A stretch of 64,000 nucleotides of DNA from an uncultured Clostridia bacterium. GTDB lineage: Bacteria; Bacillota; Clostridia; Oscillospirales; Feifaniaceae. The DNA lies in NCBI GenBank assembly GCA_944376235.1, contig CALWCA010000012.1, positions 32,397-96,396 of the forward strand. The letters run 5' to 3'. How positions within the stretch are numbered: the stretch's first letter is position 1; every line of letters starts with the position of its first letter. Made by a program: the position numbers and the translations under genes. Of the stretch, positions 45,543 to 54,015 are shown in pieces. The notes below the pieces were generated by a model, which worked only from the letters and a program-made list of their open reading frames with translations, did no database searches and had not been told where the DNA came from.

Positions 45543-46553
45543 TTATTTTTCGGGAGAGGGTGCTGCCGGCGCCTCGCCCTGCGCACGGATGAGAGCCTGC
45601 CGCTTTGCCCCGCGCACATCCTCCCCCACGAAAAAGAGGGGCGCATAGTCGTAGCACAGGCGGGAGGCCAGTTTTTTGGTGTAGTTTTGCTCGAGCTCAT
45701 CGGGCGAGAAATTGGTGCTGACGATGCCCGGCTTGCCGCGCACCAGCCGCTCGCCCAAAAGGGCAAAGAGGGCGGCAGTGGAAAAGGCGGTGATGTATTC
45801 GCTGCCCAGGTCGTCCACAATGAGCAGGTCGCAGTTTTGATACTCCTCCTCGGGGGGCCTGCGGCCGAACTTGACGTCCTCAAGCTTTTGCAGCAGCGTG
45901 GGGGCCATTTCGTAAACAACGTGGTAGCCGCGCGCCGCCAGCTCGCCGCCGATGGCCGAGGAGAGATGGGTCTTGCCCAGCCCCGAGGGGCCGGTCATGA
46001 GCAGGCTGCGGCCGCCGTCCGGAAAGTTTTGAACAAAGGCCTTGGCGGTGGACAGGTTTTTGGTCATGACCTGCCGGGGAGAGATGCCGCCCGGAAGGGG
46101 GCGGTCGTCATAGAGCGAAAGGTCAAAATTGTCAAAGGTCTGCCGGCGCAGCGAGCGCCCCATGGGAGAGGTCTCGTAGGAGAGGCGGCGCAGCGCGGCG
46201 AGATAGCAGGAGCAGGGCTTCCCCTCCACAAAGCCGGTGTCCTGACACCTGCTGCAGGTGTAGTGGGGGCGCAGATAGTCCTCGTCCAAGCCCAAATCCC
46301 GCAGCAGCGCGGCGCGCTGTGCGTCGATGGCGGCGCAGCGGGCGCGCAGGGCGGCGGTGTCGCCGCTCTTTTTCTTTAAGGCAACAGCCGTCAGCTCCCG
46401 CAAAAGGGCGGCCTGCTCCTGTTCCAGCCCAGCTAAGGCCGGGCAATGGCGGTAAAGGTGCTCCATGCGGGTGTGCAGCTCCTGATGGGCGGTTTCGCGG
46501 CGCTGCGCAAGCAGGCGGTCGACAGCCTCCTGCAGCTCTTTTCTCACAATCAC
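45543..46553 (-). CDS. dnaI: Helicase-loader ATPase (DnaI/DnaC-like)
   Basis: Loads replicative helicase. 336 residues: a coiled-coil-rich N-terminal domain (about 1-90), a zinc-type CSRCQDTGF...CSC cluster (about 100-116), then an AAA+ ATPase with Walker A TGPSGLGKTHL (about 188), Walker B LLIVDDLG and a sensor in VSTNF. The start is GTG with GGAGGG upstream; it overlaps the dnaD stop by 4 nt. The coupling with dnaD is the usual clostridial arrangement for primosome assembly. Confidence 0.9.
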   Translation of the reverse strand: MIVRKELQEAVDRLLAQRRETAHQELHTRMEHLYRHCPALAGLEQEQAALLRELTAVALKKKSGDTAALRARCAAIDAQRAALLRDLGLDEDYLRPHYTCSRCQDTGFVEGKPCSCYLAALRRLSYETSPMGRSLRRQTFDNFDLSLYDDRPLPGGISPRQVMTKNLSTAKAFVQNFPDGGRSLLMTGPSGLGKTHLSSAIGGELAARGYHVVYEMAPTLLQKLEDVKFGRRPPEEEYQNCDLLIVDDLGSEYITAFSTAALFALLGERLVRGKPGIVSTNFSPDELEQNYTKKLASRLCYDYAPLFFVGEDVRGAKRQALIRAQGEAPAAPSPEK

Positions 46554-47659
46554 CGGAAAACTCCCTCCTTGTGCGTGTCGTTTTGGACGCCGTCCCTCTG
46601 CGCGGGGCCGTCAGCATCCCGTGCGCCGGCCCCGCCATCCTGCGCCGGGACGGCAGGCGAGCCGTCCGACGCCTCTGTGCCGGCCTGCTGTGCCGGCCCG
46701 TAAATGGCCTGAAAGGCCCACTCGGAAAACTCCTTGAGATTGCTGCTCGAGGGAGTGGCGGTGTCGGGGGCCGGCTTTTTGCGGGGCGTGCGGCGGGGCG
46801 GCGGCTGCTCGGCCATGGCCTGCTCCACGCTTTCGATGCCCTTGACGTGCCAGCTCGTCAGGATTTTGTCGATGTAGGAAAACGAGAGCTTTCCCGTCAG
46901 GTCTACGCAGCGGTTGTAGGCGGCCTCGAGCATGTCCTCCCCGTAGCGGAAGTCGCCCGTCCAACGGGCGATAAAGGCCTTTTCGTTGGGCGACAGCCTG
47001 CGCTGCCCCAGCGAAAACAGGTGCCGCACCATGGACTGGGCCTCGCTTTTGCGGCTCTCGTCTTCAATATAGGCCGAAGCCTCCTCGGGGGTGGAGATGC
47101 CGCGCCGGTGCCACTCGGCGGCCAGCTCCTCGAGCGCCTTGCAGGAGGTGCGGCCACGGGCGGCGCAGTGGCCCATGAGCAGCAGGATAGTCTCGGGCGA
47201 CAGGCCGTAGTAGTCGTAAAGCGAATAGAGCACCTCGTATTCGGTCTGGGAAAATTCACGGTTCAAAATGGTCTGCGCCGTGCGCAGCGCCGAGCGCAGG
47301 TCGGGCTTTTTTTCAAGCTCCTGCCATACGAGGTCCATCTGATAGGTGGGGCGCCTGGTGTCGGCCCCGCGGGCGACGGCCGGCTTTGCCAGCTCGGCGG
47401 AGGGGGGCGTGAGCACCACGAAGCGGCCCTGCATGGACAGCACCCCGCGCGACAGCCAGCTCTCGACGCAGGCGGCAAGCTCCGACGGGGTGATGCCCAG
47501 CGCGTCGCACACCGCCTGCTCCGAGGCGTTTCGGCCCTGCGAGAGCAGCGCCAGCAGCACCTTCAGCTCGACGGCCGAGGCCTCCTTTAGATATTTGACA
47601 ACGACGGAGGGGACGAGAAACCAGGCCTCTCCCTGCGAAAGCTGAAAATGAATGGACAA
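46550..47659 (-). CDS. dnaD: DnaD-like primosome protein
   Basis: 369 residues. An N-terminal winged-helix region (about 15-85: YLKEASAVELKVLLALL) is followed by two DnaD/DnaB_2-type helical domains (about 125-205 and 210-295; the second ends YIDKILTSWHVKGIESVEQA with the YxxxI motif). The C-terminal 70 residues are disordered. The start is TTG; AAAGGAGGG lies about 12 nt upstream. It acts with DnaI in helicase loading and overlaps that gene by 4 nt. Confidence 0.88.
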   Translation of the reverse strand: MSIHFQLSQGEAWFLVPSVVVKYLKEASAVELKVLLALLSQGRNASEQAVCDALGITPSELAACVESWLSRGVLSMQGRFVVLTPPSAELAKPAVARGADTRRPTYQMDLVWQELEKKPDLRSALRTAQTILNREFSQTEYEVLYSLYDYYGLSPETILLLMGHCAARGRTSCKALEELAAEWHRRGISTPEEASAYIEDESRKSEAQSMVRHLFSLGQRRLSPNEKAFIARWTGDFRYGEDMLEAAYNRCVDLTGKLSFSYIDKILTSWHVKGIESVEQAMAEQPPPRRTPRKKPAPDTATPSSSNLKEFSEWAFQAIYGPAQQAGTEASDGSPAVPAQDGGAGARDADGPAQRDGVQNDTHKEGVFR

Positions 47660-47793
47660 GGGAAGCTCTCCCCTCCTTTCAAAAAGATAGATCCGGCACA
47701 CAAGGGGCGCGCCCCGCCGTGGGGGAAGGCGCTTTGCCTGTCCCACAGGGCATGCGCCCTACGCCCGCGCAGCGCGGGAACGCGGACAGCCTG

Positions 47794-48336
47794 CTAGAGG
47801 ACAAACTCCGACAGGGTCTCCCCCTCCAGCGTCTTGAGCGTAAAAACGCCCTTTTCATAGGTCATGTAGGTCTTGGGGTTGCCGCCCTTGGGCAGCGTGA
47901 CCGAGCCGGGGTTGAGCAAAACAAAGTGCTCCAGCCGCTCCATGGCATACAGGTGGGTGTGCCCGTGCAGCAGCACGTCGCCCGTGCCGATGGGCGGGGG
48001 ATTGTCCTTGTTGTAGACGTGGCCGTGGGTGGCAAAGATGCGGTGGGAATCGAGCTCGAGCATCAGATAGTCGGCCATGATGGGGAATTCAAGCACCATC
48101 TGGTCGACCTCGGCGTCGCAGTTGCCGCGCACGCACAGCAGCTTGTCCTTCACCCCGTTGAGCAGGGGGATCACCCCTTTGGGACGGTAGCCATCGGGCA
48201 AATCATTGCGCGGCCCGTGGTAGAGCAGATCTCCAAGAAAGAGCAGCCGGTCGGCCCCCTCGGCCTCAAAGCGGGAGAGAAGGGCCTCGCAGCAAGGAGT
48301 GCTGCCGTGCAGATCCGAGGCGATGAGCAGTTTCAT
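47794..48336 (-). CDS. yfcE: YfcE-type metallophosphodiesterase
   Basis: 180 residues. Calcineurin-like metal ligands: SDLHG (about 7-11), FLGDLLYHG, VRGNCD, THGH and HGHTH. Matches the YfcE branch, which cleaves artificial phosphodiesters; the natural substrate is not known. AAAGGAG precedes the ATG. It is monocistronic under the promoter at 48520-48548. Confidence 0.9.
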   Translation of the reverse strand: MKLLIASDLHGSTPCCEALLSRFEAEGADRLLFLGDLLYHGPRNDLPDGYRPKGVIPLLNGVKDKLLCVRGNCDAEVDQMVLEFPIMADYLMLELDSHRIFATHGHVYNKDNPPPIGTGDVLLHGHTHLYAMERLEHFVLLNPGSVTLPKGGNPKTYMTYEKGVFTLKTLEGETLSEFVL

Positions 48337-48519
48337 GGAAGGTCTCCTTTCAATGGGCGCCGCGCCGCCCCAAGGCCTTGGCAAAGGGCTCAAAGAGCGG
48401 TGCAGGGGGCGGCAAGCCCTCCCCGTGCCCCTGGACGGGACAGGACGGGAGGCGGCGCCATACAAAAACATTCCGGCCCGTCAGACGGCGCTTGGGGCCC
48501 CGACGGCCGGCTCCACTTT

Positions 48520-48548
48520 ATTATACAGAGGGCGGCGTCACTTTTCAA
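48520..48548 (-). promoter_or_regulatory. Promoter of yfcE
   Basis: Minus strand: TTGAAA, 17 bp, TATAAT. The leader is about 175 nt. Confidence 0.8.
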
Positions 48549-48661
48549 GGGAGAACCCCTGCCGCAGCTGCGCGGGGCCCTGCGGTGCGGGCCGCCGTTG
48601 AGCCGGGAAGGGAGCGGGTGGGAGAAGGACAGGGCAAGAGAGCGGACAGGGGGCTTTTTCG

Positions 48662-48703
48662 CGGCGCCAGGCCCCAAAAGGGCAGGAACTTGGGGCCTGC
48701 GCC
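48662..48703. other. Hairpin upstream of SsuB-like operon
   Basis: GGCG-CAGGCCCCAA / TTGGGGCCTG-CGCC: about 14 pairs with one bulge and a 12-nt loop. It lies 85 bp before the ABC operon. No riboswitch consensus is apparent in the 451-bp region 48337-48787. Confidence 0.5.
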
Positions 48704-48787
48704 TTCCATATACTGGGTAAGGAAAGAGGAAAACACGCTAAAAAGCACGAAAAGACGCGTTTACACTTGGAAGGGAAGGATTTGTCT

Positions 48788-49570
48788 ATGAATCAGAACA
48801 CGCCCCAAAGCGGGCCTCCGCTCGTGGAGCTTTCTCATATTTCCCAGAAATATCAGACACCCGAGGGGGAGGTCGAGGCCATCCGCGACGTCTCCTTTTC
48901 GGTTAGACGGGGGGAATTTGTCAGCCTGGTGGGGCCGTCGGGCTGCGGGAAGTCCACGCTGCTGTCCATTTTGGCGGGGCTGGTACAGCCCTCGGGCGGG
49001 CAGGCGTTCATTGAAGGACGTCCGGTGTGCCGGGGGATGGGCAGCGTGGGGTACATGCTGCAGCACGACCATCTGTTTGAGTGGAGGACCATTGAGCAAA
49101 ACGTCTTGCTGGGGCTTGAGCTGCGCCGCGAGCTCACGCCCGAGACGCGTGCGCGCGCCGTGCGCCTGCTGGAGACCTACGGGCTGGGCGAGTTTCGCAA
49201 GGCCACGCCGCGCCATCTCTCGGGCGGCATGCGGCAGCGCGCCGCCCTCATCCGCACGCTGGCCCCTGCGCCGGCGCTGCTGCTGCTCGACGAGGCCTTT
49301 TCGGCGCTCGACTATCAGACCCGCCTGAGCGTGACAAACGACATCTACAGCATCCTGCGCGGGGAGCAGGCCACTGCGATTTTGGTCACGCACGACATCA
49401 GTGAGGCGGTGGCGCTGTCCGACCGCGTCGTGGTGCTCAGCGCGCGCCCTGCCGTGGTCAAGGCGGTGCACACCATCGAAATGGAGGGGCAGGGCCCGCA
49501 GGAGCGGCGCGACGACCCAAGATTTCGGGAGTATTTTAATACGATTTGGAAGGAGCTTGATTTGGTATGA
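48788..49570 (+). CDS. ABC importer ATPase (SsuB/TauB-like)
   Basis: 260 residues. Walker A GPSGCGKS (about 51-58), Q-loop MLQHDHLFEW, signature LSGGMRQRAALIR (about 150) and Walker B LLLLDEAFSALD. Energises the permease encoded next to it (4-nt overlap). The group imports sulfonates, nitrate, thiamine precursors or related small molecules. AAGGGAAGGA precedes the ATG. Confidence 0.92.
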   Translation: MNQNTPQSGPPLVELSHISQKYQTPEGEVEAIRDVSFSVRRGEFVSLVGPSGCGKSTLLSILAGLVQPSGGQAFIEGRPVCRGMGSVGYMLQHDHLFEWRTIEQNVLLGLELRRELTPETRARAVRLLETYGLGEFRKATPRHLSGGMRQRAALIRTLAPAPALLLLDEAFSALDYQTRLSVTNDIYSILRGEQATAILVTHDISEAVALSDRVVVLSARPAVVKAVHTIEMEGQGPQERRDDPRFREYFNTIWKELDLV

Positions 49571-50382
49571 ATGAGCGACCGGCCCTTTCGGCCGAGCGCG
49601 CCGCCTATCTGCGGCAGATCCGCAGGGAAACCCTGCTGGTGCGGGGCAGCCGGGCGGCCATTGTGCTTGCTTTTTTTGCCCTTTGGGAGATCGCGGCAGA
49701 CACGGGGCTCATCGACGCCTTTATCATGAGCAGCCCCAGCCGCATTGCCGCCACCACGGCCCGTCTTGCGGCCGAGGGGAACCTTTTTCAGCACATCGGC
49801 ATAACGTGTATGGAAACGGTGGCGGGCTTTTTGCTCGGCACGGTGCTGGGCACCGCCATCGCCATGCTGCTCTGGTGGATGCCGAGGCTTGCAAGGATTA
49901 TGGAGCCCATTTTAATCGTTTTGAACAGCCTGCCCAAGATTGCACTGGGCCCTGTTTTCATCGTCTGGATGGGGCCGGGTGTGGGCGCGATTATCGTCAT
50001 GGGCCTGGCCATCAGCCTGATCACCACCGTGCTCGAGGTGCACCACGGCTTTGCCTACACCGACGCAGACAAAATCAAGCTGGTCGAAAGCTTTGGCGCA
50101 AGCCGCGCACAGGTGCTGCAAAAGGTGGTGCTGCCCGAAAACCTGCCCACCATCGTCAACGCCCTGAAGGTCAACGTGGGGCTCTCGTGGGTGGGCGTCA
50201 TTGTCGGGGAGTATCTGGTGAGCAAGGCGGGGCTTGGCTATCTCATCGTCTACGGCGGACAGGTGTTCCGTCTGGACATGGTCATGGCCTCGGTGCTGAT
50301 TTTAGGCGTGATGGCGGCGCTCATGTATCTTTGCGTGCTCTGGCTGGAAAAGCGCATTACGGCAGCCATGATTGCGGCATAA
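49567..50382 (+). CDS. ABC importer permease (SsuC/TauC-like)
   Basis: 271 residues with six helices in a BPD_transp_1 domain. The EAA loop is VESFGASRAQVLQKVVLPEN (about 176-195), which docks the ATPase. The ATG overlaps the ATPase stop by 4 nt; the SBP gene follows after 19 bp. Confidence 0.92.
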   Translation: MNERPALSAERAAYLRQIRRETLLVRGSRAAIVLAFFALWEIAADTGLIDAFIMSSPSRIAATTARLAAEGNLFQHIGITCMETVAGFLLGTVLGTAIAMLLWWMPRLARIMEPILIVLNSLPKIALGPVFIVWMGPGVGAIIVMGLAISLITTVLEVHHGFAYTDADKIKLVESFGASRAQVLQKVVLPENLPTIVNALKVNVGLSWVGVIVGEYLVSKAGLGYLIVYGGQVFRLDMVMASVLILGVMAALMYLCVLWLEKRITAAMIAA

Positions 50383-50401
50383 ACAACCTGGAGGGATGCG
50401 T

Positions 50402-51409
50402 ATGAGAAAACTATCCAAACGGTGCCTGGCCCTGGCGGCGGCCGCCCTGATGTTGTTTGCCGCAGCAGGCTGCAGCACCACCGGGGAGCAGGAGCTTGTC
50501 ACGATCGAGCTCAACGAAGTGACCCATTCGGTGTTCTATGCGCCGCAGTATGCAGCCATGGAGCTGGGGTTCTTCGAGGAGGAGGGGCTTGAAATCAGCC
50601 TGACCAACGGCGGCGGCGCCGACAAGGTCATGACCGCCGTGCTGAGCGGCGGCTCCGACATCGGGCTTGCCGGCCCCGAGGCCGCCATCTACGTCTACGG
50701 CGAGGGCAGGGAGGACTACTGCGTGGTCTTCGGCCAGCTCACCAAGAGGGACGGCGCCTTCCTTGTGGGGCGTGAGGAGGAGCCCGACTTCCAGTGGGAG
50801 AACCTGGCTGGCAGCTACATCATCGGAGGACGTGCCGGCGGTGTGCCGCTCATGACCTTTGAGTATCTGCTGCGTCAAAAGGGCCTCACGCCAAACGTGG
50901 ATTTGACGGTCGACTCCTCGGTGCAGTTCAACATGATGGCCGGCGCCTTCACCGGGGGAACCGGGGATTATGTCGCCCTCTTTGAGCCCACCGCCTCGCA
51001 GCTCGAGCGCGAGGGGCTGGGCGTGGTGCTGGCCTCGATCGGGGAAGAAGCGGGCGAAGTGCCCTATACCGCCTATTTTGCCTCCAAGAGCTACATGGAG
51101 CAAAACCCCGACATCATCGAGCGCTTCACCCGGGCCGTTTACAAGGGCCAGCAGTGGGTCAAAGAGCACAGCGCGCAGGAGATTGCCCAGGTCATCGAGC
51201 CCCACTTCCCCGACTCCGATCTGGAGCTGCTGACCGCCGTGACCCAGCGCCACAAGGACATCGACGCCTGGAATGACACGCCCATCATGAAGCAGAGCTC
51301 CTTTGACAAGCTGCAGGAGATTATGGAGCAGGCCGGGGAGCTTGATGAGCGCGTTCCCTTTGACAAGGTGGTTGACAACTCCTTTGGGGAAAAGGTCACA
51401 CAGGAATAG
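50402..51409 (+). CDS. ABC importer substrate-binding lipoprotein (NMT1/SsuA-like)
   Basis: 335 residues: signal peptide and lipobox AAAGC (Cys about 23), then an NMT1-type fold starting with EVTHSVFYAPQYAAMELGFF, as in SsuA, TauA, ThiY and RibY proteins. The ligand is not decidable; no riboswitch or biosynthetic neighbour names it. TGGAGGG precedes the ATG. It is third in the operon and is followed by a strong terminator. Confidence 0.9.
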   Translation: MRKLSKRCLALAAAALMLFAAAGCSTTGEQELVTIELNEVTHSVFYAPQYAAMELGFFEEEGLEISLTNGGGADKVMTAVLSGGSDIGLAGPEAAIYVYGEGREDYCVVFGQLTKRDGAFLVGREEEPDFQWENLAGSYIIGGRAGGVPLMTFEYLLRQKGLTPNVDLTVDSSVQFNMMAGAFTGGTGDYVALFEPTASQLEREGLGVVLASIGEEAGEVPYTAYFASKSYMEQNPDIIERFTRAVYKGQQWVKEHSAQEIAQVIEPHFPDSDLELLTAVTQRHKDIDAWNDTPIMKQSSFDKLQEIMEQAGELDERVPFDKVVDNSFGEKVTQE

Positions 51410-51446
51410 CGCCCCTTTGCACAGTCCGTTAGCGCAGGCTGCGCAA

Positions 51447-51492
51447 TGCGCCAAAAGAGCCCGAAGAGACTTCTTCGGGCTCTTTTGGCGCA
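51447..51492 (+). terminator. 21-bp terminator after SsuA-like gene
   Basis: A perfect 21-bp stem (51447-51467 / 51472-51492) with a 4-nt loop. No long T-run follows, but the upper stem contains CTTTTGG. Likely ends the ABC operon. Confidence 0.7.
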
Positions 51493-51598
51493 AGGGTTTT
51501 GCACCGCCCCGGCGCATAAGGAGCAAGGGGAGGACGCAGTTCCCGCCGCCCCGGACAGAAGGGGGCGGGGGCCGCCCGCCCGGGGGCTTCGCACAAAG

Positions 51599-51650
51599 GC
51601 CCCCGTCCCGGACGGGACAGCCTTGACAGCCGTCTGTCCGGGACGGGGGC
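51599..51650. repeat. 15-bp inverted repeat in convergent gap
   Basis: 51599-51613 pairs perfectly with 51636-51650. It is part of a 362-bp gene-free stretch (51410-51771) with at least three long hairpins and no gene. Confidence 0.6.
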
Positions 51651-51685
51651 AGGGGCAGGGCAAAGCGGCCTTTGCCCCTTAAAAA

Positions 51686-51720
51686 AGATCCCCGGCAAAG
51701 ACACTCTTTGCCGGGGATCT
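51686..51720 (-). terminator. Terminator of M20 amidohydrolase gene
   Basis: A 15-bp perfect stem with a 5-nt loop. On the minus strand it is followed by TTTTTT. Confidence 0.9.
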
Positions 51721-51771
51721 GCTGTGCAGGCGGCAGGGGGGCAGCCCCCCGTTTGGCCCGCTTCCTGCTTT

Positions 51772-53211
51772 TTAATACCGGCCGACGGGGGGCGCCACCT
51801 CGTCGGGCAGGGGGCAGACATAGCCGCCGCCGTTTTTCTTTTTGAGCTCATCCCAGGCCTTGGCCAGAACCTCGGGGCGCTCCATGATGTGCAGGCAGGT
51901 CAGCGCCATGGCCTGCGCCGCCGCACGCATGCCCTTTTCCCCGACACTCGAGTTGGAGAAGGCGGTGTTCTGCCAGGAGTGGCCCACGTTGCCAAGGCAG
52001 GCGGTGGCGGTGTGGATCTCGGCGGTGGGAACGACATAGCTCACGTCACCCACGTCGGTCGAGCCGGGCGAGTGGGAGACGGCATTGGGGTCAAAGGGCA
52101 GGATGCCGGTGTGCAGGGGGCGCGCCATGAGCGCGTCGGGATCCTCTTGGGGGAAGCGCTGCAGCAGCATGTCGTGGATGTCCTTGCGGGTGGTCTCGCC
52201 GTATGTATGGAGCATGTCGGCGGCCAGGGCGAAGTCGGCCTCGTCCCAGATGGGGGCGCCCACCTCGCACAGTGCCTCGTAGGCCACGGCCGCCAGCGTG
52301 AGGTTGGGCAGAAAGTCGGAGAAGGCCATGGTGATCTCGACGGTCAGCTTGGTGTCGGTCATCAGGGCCGCGCCGCGCGCCACGTTGACCACTCGCTCAA
52401 AGAGCTCCTTCATCTGCGCCACCCGGGGGGCGCGCACCTCGTATTTGACAACGGCGTGGGCCTGCACCACGTTGGGCGCCGTGCCGCCGGCGTCGGAGTA
52501 GGCGTAGTGGATGCGGGCGGCATCGATGACGTGCTCGCGCAGGTAGTTGCAGCCCACATTCATGAGCTCGACGGCGTCGAGTGCCGAGCGGCCCAGGTGG
52601 GGCGAGGCCCCGGCATGGGAGGCGACACCGTCAAAGATGAAGTTGGCGCCCATGATGGCCAGAGAGCCGTGGGTCAGCACCTCGTTGAAGGTGGAGGGGT
52701 GCCAGGTGACGCAGAAATCCACTCCGTCAAAGCAGCCGGCGCGCGCCATGAACTGCTTGGAGCCTGCGCCCTCCTCGGCCGGGCAGCCAAAATAGATCAC
52801 CTTTCCGGGCTTGTTTTCGCTTACCAGCGCGTCCTTGACCGCAACGGCGGCAGCCAGCGCGCCGGCGCCCAGCAGATTGTGGCCGCAGCCGTGACCGGGG
52901 GCACCCTCGCAGACGGGGGTCTTGACCGTGCAGGCCGCCTTCTGGCTCAGGCTGGACAGAGCGTCATATTCGCCCAGCAGCCCGACCGTGAGGCCGCCCT
53001 CCCCGTTTTGGAAGGTGGCGACAAAGGCGGTGGGCATGTCGGCCACGCCCGTTTCCACCGAAAAGCCCTCCTGCTCCAGCGCGGCAATGAGGGCCGCCGC
53101 AGACTTTTCCTCTTCATAGGGCAGCTCGGCATAGTTCCAGATGTCCCTTGCAAGCTGCGCCGCCTTGTCGAACTTGGCGTCGACAAGGGCTTTGACCGAT
53201 TGAGCGTCCAT
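51772..53211 (-). CDS. M20 family amidohydrolase (AbgB-like)
   Basis: 479 residues. A di-zinc M20 peptidase-like fold with metal-site motifs GHGCGHN (about 109-115), CPAEEGAGSK (about 150) and VTWHPS. A dimerisation domain (about 200-310) interrupts the catalytic domain. The closest named relative is p-aminobenzoyl-glutamate hydrolase subunit B, but the length and motifs also fit other N-acyl-amino-acid amidohydrolases. No AbgA or AbgT gene is adjacent. AGGAGG lies about 12 nt before the ATG. Confidence 0.87.
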   Translation of the reverse strand: MDAQSVKALVDAKFDKAAQLARDIWNYAELPYEEEKSAAALIAALEQEGFSVETGVADMPTAFVATFQNGEGGLTVGLLGEYDALSSLSQKAACTVKTPVCEGAPGHGCGHNLLGAGALAAAVAVKDALVSENKPGKVIYFGCPAEEGAGSKQFMARAGCFDGVDFCVTWHPSTFNEVLTHGSLAIMGANFIFDGVASHAGASPHLGRSALDAVELMNVGCNYLREHVIDAARIHYAYSDAGGTAPNVVQAHAVVKYEVRAPRVAQMKELFERVVNVARGAALMTDTKLTVEITMAFSDFLPNLTLAAVAYEALCEVGAPIWDEADFALAADMLHTYGETTRKDIHDMLLQRFPQEDPDALMARPLHTGILPFDPNAVSHSPGSTDVGDVSYVVPTAEIHTATACLGNVGHSWQNTAFSNSSVGEKGMRAAAQAMALTCLHIMERPEVLAKAWDELKKKNGGGYVCPLPDEVAPPVGRY

Positions 53212-53277
53212 AGCGTTTTTATGCCTCCTTTTTGTTGACGGCACGCGGCCGTTTTCCCCGGAAGGGCCCGTTTGCGA

Positions 53278-53313
53278 AAGCTCCCCAAAGCATGAAATTG
53301 CTCTGGGGAGCTT
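53278..53313 (-). terminator. trxA terminator
   Basis: A 10-bp stem topped by a second 4-bp stem, followed on the minus strand by TTT. It is the only structure after trxA. Confidence 0.65.
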
Positions 53314-53336
53314 CGTCCTATTGCGCCGCTCCGTAT

Positions 53337-53654
53337 TTATTCCAGAAATTCACGCAGCGTCTGCGCGTCGACCAGCCCAATCAGACGCTTGGGCTGCTCC
53401 TTGTCACGAAAGAGCATGACGGTGGGGATGCTGACGATGCCGTATTTTGCGGCAAGCTCGGGATTTTCGTCCACATTGACCTTGGCAAAGCGGACACGGC
53501 CCTCCAGCTCCTGCGCCACCTTGTCGAGCACGGGGGCCAGCAGCTTGCAGGGGCCGCACCACGAGGCCCAGAAATCGACCGCAATGGGGGCAGGGTTGTC
53601 CAGCACCTCGGCCTGGAAGGTATCGCCGTTTAGCTCCAGCATTTTTTCACTCAT
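53337..53654 (-). CDS. trxA: Thioredoxin
   Basis: 105 residues. Active site WASWCGPCK (about 29-37) and the cis-Pro loop SIPTVMLF. Reduces protein disulfides; thioredoxin reductase is not in the window. Its ATG overlaps the stop of the upstream copper-chaperone-like gene by 4 nt, so the two are made together. Confidence 0.95.
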   Translation of the reverse strand: MSEKMLELNGDTFQAEVLDNPAPIAVDFWASWCGPCKLLAPVLDKVAQELEGRVRFAKVNVDENPELAAKYGIVSIPTVMLFRDKEQPKRLIGLVDAQTLREFLE

Positions 53655-53848
53655 ACAATCACCTCAAACCCGCAGGCTTCAATGGCTTCCTTTGCCTTGG
53701 CGCGGGCGGTATCATCCGCCAGCTCGACCTCGGCGTCTCCGATTTCCACGCCGAGCACCTTCACGCCGGCAAGCTCCTCGAGGGCGGCCTTGACCGAGGC
53801 CACGCAGCGGGCGCAGCCCATGCCCTCAATTTTGATGTGTTCAGACAT
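53651..53848 (-). CDS. Heavy-metal-associated (HMA, CopZ-like) protein
   Basis: 65 residues, one ferredoxin-like HMA fold with the metal-binding loop GMGCARC (about 9-15), followed by VASVKAALEEL. CopZ-type proteins carry Cu(I) or Zn. No copper ATPase is nearby. The second of two ATGs is preferred: AGGAGG is 8 nt upstream of it, but only 2-3 nt upstream of the first. It forms an operon with trxA. Confidence 0.88.
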   Translation of the reverse strand: MSEHIKIEGMGCARCVASVKAALEELAGVKVLGVEIGDAEVELADDTARAKAKEAIEACGFEVIV

Positions 53849-54015
53849 GCTCATAACCTCCTTTTGGGGTTTTGGAAAAACCTGTGTCCCTATTATACAC
53901 GATTTTTTTGGGAAATAACAGTTGCCCTTGCAATTTTCTTTGGTAAAATAAAAGGCGGAAAACAATGCGGGCTGTGCAGGGAATGTATGGCCCGGCGAGG
54001 GAGGGGGAGACACTG

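Noticed and set aside
48337..48787. Possible TPP, FMN or SAM riboswitch before the SsuB-like operon
   Set aside because: None of the conserved motifs of these classes is present; only a hairpin at 48662-48703.
51418..51728. Outer 7-bp pairing (51418-51424 with 51722-51728) closing another multi-hairpin element
   Set aside because: Seven complementary bases about 300 nt apart are easily found by chance in such GC-rich DNA.
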